Below are positions 5,419-6,446 of a stretch of DNA of 6,446 bases, piece by piece. The notes under the pieces were generated by a model. The model saw only the letters and a list, made by a program, of their open reading frames with translations, was not told where the DNA came from and searched no databases. The position numbers and the translations under genes are program-made. The stretch comes from a bacterium (GTDB lineage: Bacteria > DYJV01 > JALVYZ01): NCBI GenBank assembly GCA_027037705.1, contig JALVYZ010000416.1, positions 1-6,446 on the forward strand, given 5' to 3'. The stretch's first letter is position 1. Each line of letters starts with the position of its first letter.

Positions 5419-6446
5419 ATGAATGAAGATAATAAAGTTTTATTAATTGATAAAGATTTAAGTTTTTTGAGTGAATTATCAAATATAATAAAAAATATAG
5501 GAAATTTTAAAACATTAATTTTTCAAAATCAAGAAGATGCAATAAAATTCCTTCAAAAAAATAAAGTCTTTGCAATCTTCTCAGAGATTTTTCCTGGAAT
5601 ATGGGAAATTTTTAAAAGCCTAAACTTAAAAAATGTAATTTTTATAACTGAAAATGCTGATAACGATTTTGCTACAAAAGTTATAAATGAAGGTGCCTTA
5701 GATTTTATATTAAAACCTATTACAGAAGAACAAGTTAAGATTTTATTTGAAAAAATAAAGCTTAAAAACAAACATGAAGCAAAGAAATCTACAAGAGAGA
5801 TTGTTACAAATAACCCTAAAATGCAGCTTGTTCTTAAAATTGCAGAAAATGCAGCTAAAAGTAATGCAACAGTTTTTATTCAAGGAGAAAGTGGAGTTGG
5901 AAAAGAGCTATTAGCAAGATTTATCCATTCTAAAAGCCCAAGAAAAGATAATCCATTTATTGCAGTTAATTGTGCAGCATTGCCAGAAACATTACTTGAA
6001 AGCGAACTATTTGGACATGAGAAAGGTTCATTTACTGGTGCAATTGCAACAAAACCTGGAAAATTTGAGCTTGCAAATAAAGGCACAATTTTACTTGATG
6101 AAATTTCTGAAATGGATATTTCTTTGCAATCTAAATTATTAAGAGTTCTTCAAGAACGAGAGATTGATAGAATAGGAGGAAGAGATACAATTAAAATTGA
6201 TGTAAGAGTTATAGCTACTACAAATAGAAATATAAAGGAACATATAAAAAAAGGAAAATTTAGAGAAGATTTATACTATAGATTAAATGTCATTCCAATA
6301 ATTATCCCTCCACTTAGAGAGAGAAAAGATGACATCCCAATTTTAGCAAAATTTTTTATTAATAAACATTGCAAATTAAATGGATTTTTGCCTAAAATGC
6401 TTACTAAAGAGGCAATTGAAAAATTAAAAAACTACGATTGGCCAGG
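5419..6446 (+). CDS. Sigma-54-dependent response-regulator-like activator with degenerate receiver, 3'-truncated by the window
   Basis: An open frame runs from ATG 5419 to the window end (342 codons, no stop). Residues 1-120 are a receiver domain, but the phosphoacceptor position is S55 (FSEIFPG where D-x-x-M-P-G is usual) and the acidic pair reads D11-K12; T77 and K99 are kept. Residues about 130-342 are the sigma-54-interacting AAA+ domain: Walker A GESGVGKE (156-163), the sigma-54 contact loop GSFTGA (203-208, Ser for the usual Ala), Walker B ILLDEI (224-229), sensor I ATTNRN (266-271) and FREDLYYRLNV (281-291) with the arginine-finger region. The Fis-type HTH must lie beyond the window. 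It should activate sigma-54 promoters, probably without phosphorylation control, as FleQ does. The neighbouring flagellar-like gene supports a motility role; this is inference. No SD precedes the ATG. A stop at 5383 and no other start codon in between fix the start. Confidence 0.92.
   Translation, partial: MNEDNKVLLIDKDLSFLSELSNIIKNIGNFKTLIFQNQEDAIKFLQKNKVFAIFSEIFPGIWEIFKSLNLKNVIFITENADNDFATKVINEGALDFILKPITEEQVKILFEKIKLKNKHEAKKSTREIVTNNPKMQLVLKIAENAAKSNATVFIQGESGVGKELLARFIHSKSPRKDNPFIAVNCAALPETLLESELFGHEKGSFTGAIATKPGKFELANKGTILLDEISEMDISLQSKLLRVLQEREIDRIGGRDTIKIDVRVIATTNRNIKEHIKKGKFREDLYYRLNVIPIIIPPLRERKDDIPILAKFFINKHCKLNGFLPKMLTKEAIEKLKNYDWP

Noticed and set aside
5553-6142. Minus- and plus-strand small frames inside the sigma-54 activator
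   Set aside because: They overlap the continuous activator frame, which carries all of its family's motifs.
1-6446. Mobile elements, CRISPR array, tRNA/rRNA, riboswitch or recent transfer
   Set aside because: No transposase, direct-repeat array, cloverleaf-like segment or shift in composition was seen on either strand.

Overview
The window is very AT-rich (roughly a quarter to 30 % GC by eye) and almost entirely coding. It looks like chromosomal core DNA of a Gram-negative-type, flagellated bacterium. The evidence is a flagellar rod-like mini-protein beside a sigma-54 activator, an A24 prepilin peptidase (type IV pili or type II secretion), and a dTDP-sugar nucleotidyltransferase (surface polysaccharide). 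Low-GC lineages such as Deferribacterota, Aquificota or Campylobacterota would fit, but nothing here fixes the taxon. There is no insertion sequence, CRISPR array, tRNA or rRNA.

Layout. (1) Positions 2-1833, plus strand: the 3' part of rlmN (the true start lies upstream of the window) and a complete rfbA/rmlA, joined by an ATGA stop/start overlap. (2) Positions 1825-5336, minus strand: six genes, each touching or overlapping the next. In order of transcription they are a 68-aa flagellar rod/hook-like mini-protein, an aminoglycoside-phosphotransferase-like kinase, a P-loop kinase, a 51-aa four-cysteine protein, a ROK sugar kinase and a prepilin peptidase (pilD). This arrangement implies one polycistronic message. 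The rfbA and pilD stop regions overlap tail to tail by 9 bp, so no terminator fits between the two operons. (3) Positions 5337-5418: the only real intergenic gap, 82 bp. It holds a good sigma-70-type promoter for the minus-strand operon, a possible divergent plus-strand promoter, and between them an 18-bp perfect palindrome that touches both -35 boxes. (4) Positions 5419-6446, plus strand: the 5' part of a sigma-54-dependent activator that runs off the window. Its receiver domain lacks the phosphoacceptor aspartate, as in FleQ-type flagellar regulators.

How the parts may work together. The activator and the operon headed by the flagellar-like gene share one control region, so the palindrome is a candidate operator for auto- or cross-regulation. 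The tandem APH-like and P-loop kinases are a split version of a protein that is usually one fused polypeptide. Two genes had to be read directly from the sequence: the 51-aa cysteine protein at 3445-3600 and the open-ended activator at 5419. The most original observations are the small cysteine protein, the pseudo-receiver, the shared promoter/palindrome and the probable leaderless start of the flagellar mini-gene. I see no wholly new multi-gene system that can be supported.
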